Assembly (NCBI GenBank): GCA_047619485.1
Contig: JBLHKE010000049.1
Location: 1 to 18,696, forward strand
DNA: 18,696 nucleotides
Origin: JBLHKE01 sp047619485
GTDB lineage: Bacteria; Verrucomicrobiota; Verrucomicrobiia; Verrucomicrobiales; DEV007
Reading direction: 5' to 3'
Of the stretch, positions 16,001 to 18,696 are shown one piece after another. Numbering within the stretch: the stretch's first letter is position 1; every line of letters starts with the position of its first letter. Below the pieces are notes generated by a model that was given only the letters and a program-made list of their open reading frames with translations, had not been told where the DNA came from and made no database searches. Made by a program: the position numbers and the translations under genes.

Positions 16001-18611
16001 GGGCGGGGGCCAAGCGACCCCATTGGTGAGCGCTGGACGACGGCGCTGGCAGTAACGTGCCGAGGATCTCTTCAACGGTTTTCGGTGCGGTCGTGACTTG
16101 GCTTTCGTCGATCGGCGACAGGCTGCTCCAGATCTGCGCGTGCCATTGCTGCGGTTCGTGGACGACTGGGATTTCGTCCGATGCCGGATACGCCGCCCAG
16201 TGATCTTTGCGCCCTTTCTCGACCTTGTATTCCTTATACATCGCGTCGTTCTCTAACACAATCAGACTGGTGAACGGTGTGGCGACGTCGTACTTTTTCG
16301 AAAGGCGCACGATCTCGTCGCGGTGTTCTTGGCCGTCTTTTAGCAGCTCTTCGAGGTGGCGTTGCGCCCAGAAACGCGGGATGAAGCTGGCGTCGGCGCG
16401 CGCGTTCCCATCGAGCGCGATCGTCTTCTCCCATGGCTCGCCGTTAAGCCGGCCGCGTAGGATGAGCTGATCTGGTAACTCGGATTCGCTGTTGGCGACA
16501 ATGGTGAGTATCTCGCCGGCAGCGAGTGTATCGCGATCGCTGTAGGAGGACATGCCGGTGGTTGCTCCGCCGGCAAACTCCCAGCTGATGGCCGTTAGTC
16601 GTGGGGTATTAAGCGAGGCGAGCAGATCGAATACTCGCCAGTTGAGATCTTCGTCCGGGTTCATCAAATAGGTCGCCCCGCCAGTGAAGTTGGCAGCGGA
16701 TCTGAGGAAGGTGAGATCTGCTTTTTTACCGACGGCGATGCCGATCAATGGAACTTCTTTGTCGAGCATTGCGGTGAGTTCGACCGTCGTTTTTTTGCCG
16801 TCGCTGGCTAGCCCGTCGCCGAGGTAGATGATGTGCGGGTTCTCTGCGCCGGATCCCTCGATCCAGGTGCGCAGCGCCGCGATCCCCGCTTCGATGTTGG
16901 TTGCGCCAATGCGGCGCGCGGCACGGATTTTTTCTACGGCTGCGATCGCGGCTTCACCACGCAGCGGGACGAGCCCGGCGGTTAGTCTTTGGGTATCGAT
17001 GTTGAGGTTGGCGATCGCGATCGAGTCCTGGTCGTCGCCCTCGGCGAGCAATCTTCCGATGATGTGCGCTTGCGCTCGCAGGTCGGTCGCGGAGCGCGAC
17101 GCGGAGGTGTCGTTGAGCACGAACCATTGGCGTGGTCGTGGTCGCTGGCTGGGTTTTCCTCCGAGATCGGGGCGGATGCGGGTGTGGAGGAAATGGTTGC
17201 CGTCGCGCTCTAGGGTGGCTGTCTCTGCGAGCTGGTTGGAATATTTCTTCGGCAGGAGTTTCAGCAGGAGGTCCTGGTCTGGCTTGATGTTTTCCGCCGC
17301 GTAGCTGAGGAGGAGATCGTTGCCGTCTACGCTGCTGGCGAACTCGTGGGTGCTCGACTGCGCATCGAATTGATCCGCGCCGTCCCTGATGCGCACTCTG
17401 ATCTGAAGCTTACCGGCGCTGGCGCTGGTGTGATCCATCGGGAACCAGTAGCGCAGCTGGCGGTAGAGCTCGTCGACCGTCTGTGTGAAGCTGATGAAGA
17501 TGCGTTTCTCACGCCGGCCCTCGAGCGGGAAGATGCGCAATTTGTACTGGTTGCCTTCGAGTTGTTCGAGCAGGGCTGGGTCGCGGTTTGCATACTTGAT
17601 GTCGTTGTAGATCTGCTGGCCGCGCTGGCGCTCGACCATGCCAGCCTCGTTGCGCAAGCCGTTCACATACATGGCCATGCGCGAGACGGCGGCTCCGGGG
17701 GGCAGCGGGAAGAAGAACGTGCCTTCGGTGTTGCTGTGGTAGTGGTTGAAGAATGTCTGGTCGATGGTGCTGCGCGCGACGCCGTCTTCGATGTAGACGT
17801 CGAGCGTGTATTCGCGCAGCTCGAGGCGCGATTCTTGGCCGTACGGATCGATCGCTACCAAGCCGTTGCGGGGGGGGGCAGCGCCGATGCGCTCGTCCGA
17901 TTTTAGAGAATCGCGCGCCCACTCAATGAGGTAGGAAATCCGCGGTGCGGGGCGGCGCAGCAGATTGTCTGCAGCGAGGATACCCTGCTCGCCGCGACCG
18001 ATACCGATCGATTCACCGCCTGCAGCGGCCTCGATCTCGACGTGGCCTTGGGCTACCGAGACGCGTGTGTCGCCGGGGTGGCTGGTGACTAGGAAGCGTG
18101 TCCCAAGCGCGAGCACCTTGCCCTGCGGCGTGATCACCTCCAGCGGAGTGTCCGCCTTGGCGACGAGCAGGTAGAGGGCGCCGCGCTCGAGTTCGAGTTT
18201 GCGTGGTGCGGTCTCGATGAAGCGCGTGCCGGCCTCGGCGATCGCCGTCGAACCATCGCGCAGCGTGATGCGGTGGGTGGCTCCGATAGCATCGTACGTT
18301 TCCAGGTTGGAAGGCGGGGCAGTGACCTCCTGGGCGACTGGTGGAATTGGGCGCGGCGGAGTGGTGGTTTTATCCTGGAAAATCACCACGCACGTCAGTG
18401 CGATCGCCGTCGCGGCGCCGAGGAGGATGGTGGGGTGCAGGAAGATCGGGCGCTTGCGTGCGGATGGCTGCGCAAGTTCCTGCTGCCTCAGCTGCAACCG
18501 CTCGAGCATCGCCCCCTTCTGCGCGCTGGTCGGAGTCGGCGGTTGGTTGTCCTCGGTGATCAGTTTCGCCAGGTTGGCGTCCAGTGGGTCTTGCTTTTCG
18601 GAGTTCATCAT
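13044..18611 (-). CDS. Giant membrane-anchored FecR-VIT-vWA-TPR protein, putative anti-sigma/sensor
   Basis: This is an 1855-residue type II membrane protein. A cytoplasmic tail of about 58 residues is followed by one membrane span (about 60-78, ILLGAATAIALTCVVIF). A FecR-like domain (105-195) follows, with LRDGSTAIAEAGTRF and LGTRFLV. A VIT domain (about 255-385) includes FFNHYHSNTEGTFFFPLPPGAAV. A vWA domain (about 494-665) has a complete MIDAS: D501-T-S503-A-S505, T571 in GATNIEAG, and D599 in YLGDG. A Gly/Arg-rich linker (860-1010) carries VPTLRDLPLNGRLFR. Helical TPR-like repeats (about 1470-1690) follow, and the C-terminus (1722-1850) looks like a GH2-type sugar-binding jelly roll (GFDDSDW, VYLNGVLI). 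The start overlaps the sigma-factor stop by one base (TAATG), so coupled synthesis and an anti-sigma role of the tail are inferred. A C9 run encodes residues 245-248. Confidence 0.85.
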   Translation of the reverse strand: MMNSEKQDPLDANLAKLITEDNQPPTPTSAQKGAMLERLQLRQQELAQPSARKRPIFLHPTILLGAATAIALTCVVIFQDKTTTPPRPIPPVAQEVTAPPSNLETYDAIGATHRITLRDGSTAIAEAGTRFIETAPRKLELERGALYLLVAKADTPLEVITPQGKVLALGTRFLVTSHPGDTRVSVAQGHVEIEAAAGGESIGIGRGEQGILAADNLLRRPAPRISYLIEWARDSLKSDERIGAAPPRNGLVAIDPYGQESRLELREYTLDVYIEDGVARSTIDQTFFNHYHSNTEGTFFFPLPPGAAVSRMAMYVNGLRNEAGMVERQRGQQIYNDIKYANRDPALLEQLEGNQYKLRIFPLEGRREKRIFISFTQTVDELYRQLRYWFPMDHTSASAGKLQIRVRIRDGADQFDAQSSTHEFASSVDGNDLLLSYAAENIKPDQDLLLKLLPKKYSNQLAETATLERDGNHFLHTRIRPDLGGKPSQRPRPRQWFVLNDTSASRSATDLRAQAHIIGRLLAEGDDQDSIAIANLNIDTQRLTAGLVPLRGEAAIAAVEKIRAARRIGATNIEAGIAALRTWIEGSGAENPHIIYLGDGLASDGKKTTVELTAMLDKEVPLIGIAVGKKADLTFLRSAANFTGGATYLMNPDEDLNWRVFDLLASLNTPRLTAISWEFAGGATTGMSSYSDRDTLAAGEILTIVANSESELPDQLILRGRLNGEPWEKTIALDGNARADASFIPRFWAQRHLEELLKDGQEHRDEIVRLSKKYDVATPFTSLIVLENDAMYKEYKVEKGRKDHWAAYPASDEIPVVHEPQQWHAQIWSSLSPIDESQVTTAPKTVEEILGTLLPAPSSSAHQWGRLAPAPNFRGDPETDRFFPRTRSLGIEDYELSVDPGITGSWDNGVKTISPYIAPGRVYSKYSGKRVWGGHGGVRLFFGDLGLKRDGIRFNQEFRERVPTLRDLPLNGRLFRNVGGYLGRDQTASYYKNYGRGDGLGSPSFYGRGLPLLYDPANLAHLVPGLDNSSTDHASAVEIQLGREKLGSITPEAAALVRAAESQRKPVRIGETITTPDGRMKSRFTTPTYLKQETISDGKNWFHIYRELGIATRRPVTPSNLAAIQGSVPHWPPSFNELEARWDVTLGAMDEGKAWFEIILTDPDNEKKKHLLKISADGYLLGSKQIEAEKVIFAVTFRYEGNTVTIETEKGDNDSYQAVEIEVSDALFEADLGDLFVLQMPLRKPVFYQQQLAAAGEVDTKKRQQIRLHLFLSRLLDPRQQHVITGEQKDRDELIKVGDGTLAAALLFNSEHVHGSGRFITHLKATRKLLWRTGKPDDLEKFIGDWPDSLEILNLVTRSQDRRAWISLLDLPAYRIEAIHQIAYAAPRDGWEDRKMLAERATVLLIEEAKAGQPIRITTPIANFIGQLEPWHQLVTAYRDCAADPEKLGRRALFAVLDLAVQADESELEKRCFAQALKDHTPEELVRLAEIFHSHRRNQKTLELYRLAFAAIDDPSSDLLHQASLAIQSADEKTSITWQQRSLKKLHQEADVVDQQAVANRYFDLITRTIAAGDLATAGQLALESNENFPSQQHRMITYIADQYHQANDFTERWRWLSTIIDRHPNDAAAIGAIGQWYEEQRMFSEAADAFAEAHSYDSATPTWLVNRTRVLYEAGDFERADDVFSKLVSTDWAPALQRQVPAEFDIQLSDYNAPGKLTTEKPGEDWKSPGFDDSDWDDRNTWFRADQSNDPLWEKPWFARKRFQLKRQPRRVALHATIHGVKCDVYLNGVLIKRMEENGWEANGGNKPYTVILSKNALEALRVGENVLSFRCEQFGKNPRVFISAYQQFDAPGS

Positions 18612-18696
18612 TACGATGGTATTTGTGGGTCTGCTAGTGTTTTAAAAGTGGTGCGGAAGGCGGCGCGCGCCCGGCGCAGCATCGATTTGACGGAGT
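18611..18696 (-). CDS. ECF sigma-70 family RNA polymerase sigma factor, C-terminal end (partial)
   Basis: The window opens, on the minus strand, inside a gene whose last 27 codons read SVKSMLRRARAAFRTTFK and then end LADPQIPS before TAA (18613-18611). The pattern Ser-Val-Lys-x-x-Leu-x-Arg-Ala-Arg is the recognition-helix end of region 4.2 in ECF sigma factors, which binds the promoter -35 element. The rest lies beyond position 18696. Its stop codon shares one base with the start of the giant FecR-containing protein, the usual arrangement for a sigma factor and its regulator. The identification rests on this short tail plus the neighbour. Confidence 0.75.
   Translation of the reverse strand, partial: SVKSMLRRARAAFRTTFKTLADPQIPS

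Overview
The window reads like accessory or metabolic chromosome of a GC-rich, Gram-negative-type bacterium, most likely of the PVC group (Verrucomicrobiota or a relative). That placement is inferred from gene content: a PPi-type PEP carboxykinase, a giant FecR/VIT/vWA protein coupled to an ECF sigma factor, a secreted esterase-glycosidase fusion, and generally weak Shine-Dalgarno sites. No rRNA, tRNA, CRISPR array or intact transposase is visible.

Layout. (1) Positions 72-3545, minus strand: a 1157-residue protein recognised as pyrophosphate-dependent phosphoenolpyruvate carboxykinase, preceded by a perfect -24/-12 (sigma-54) promoter match. (2) 3689-4672, minus: a decayed XRE-Fic fusion carrying two compensating frameshifts and one nonsense codon, still preceded by a perfect 8-4-8 palindrome that looks like its operator. 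(3) 4845-6662, minus: a secreted two-domain enzyme, alpha/beta-hydrolase plus GH5-like glycosidase. (4) 6663-7164: a 500-bp gene-free stretch with a 63-nt imperfect palindrome and a MITE-like element of about 165 bp. (5) 7165-10507, minus: a tight three-gene operon (alkaline-phosphatase-superfamily enzyme, GT4, GT2), divergent from (6) 10601-12941, plus: a nucleotidyltransferase-fold protein overlapping a second GT4. Together these form a surface-glycan cluster arranged around an AT-rich divergent promoter region. (7) 13044-18696, minus: the C-terminal end of an ECF sigma factor, overlapping by one base the start of a 1855-residue membrane-anchored protein (FecR, VIT, vWA, TPR, jelly roll).

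How the genes work together. The sigma factor and the giant protein form a coupled signalling pair in which the putative anti-sigma/FecR part and a large extracytoplasmic part are one polypeptide. The five genes from 7165 to 12941 probably assemble or modify one extracellular polysaccharide. The PEP carboxykinase and the esterase-glycosidase stand alone and belong to central carbon metabolism and polysaccharide breakdown. The Fic gene and the MITE mark a region of past mobile or accessory DNA.
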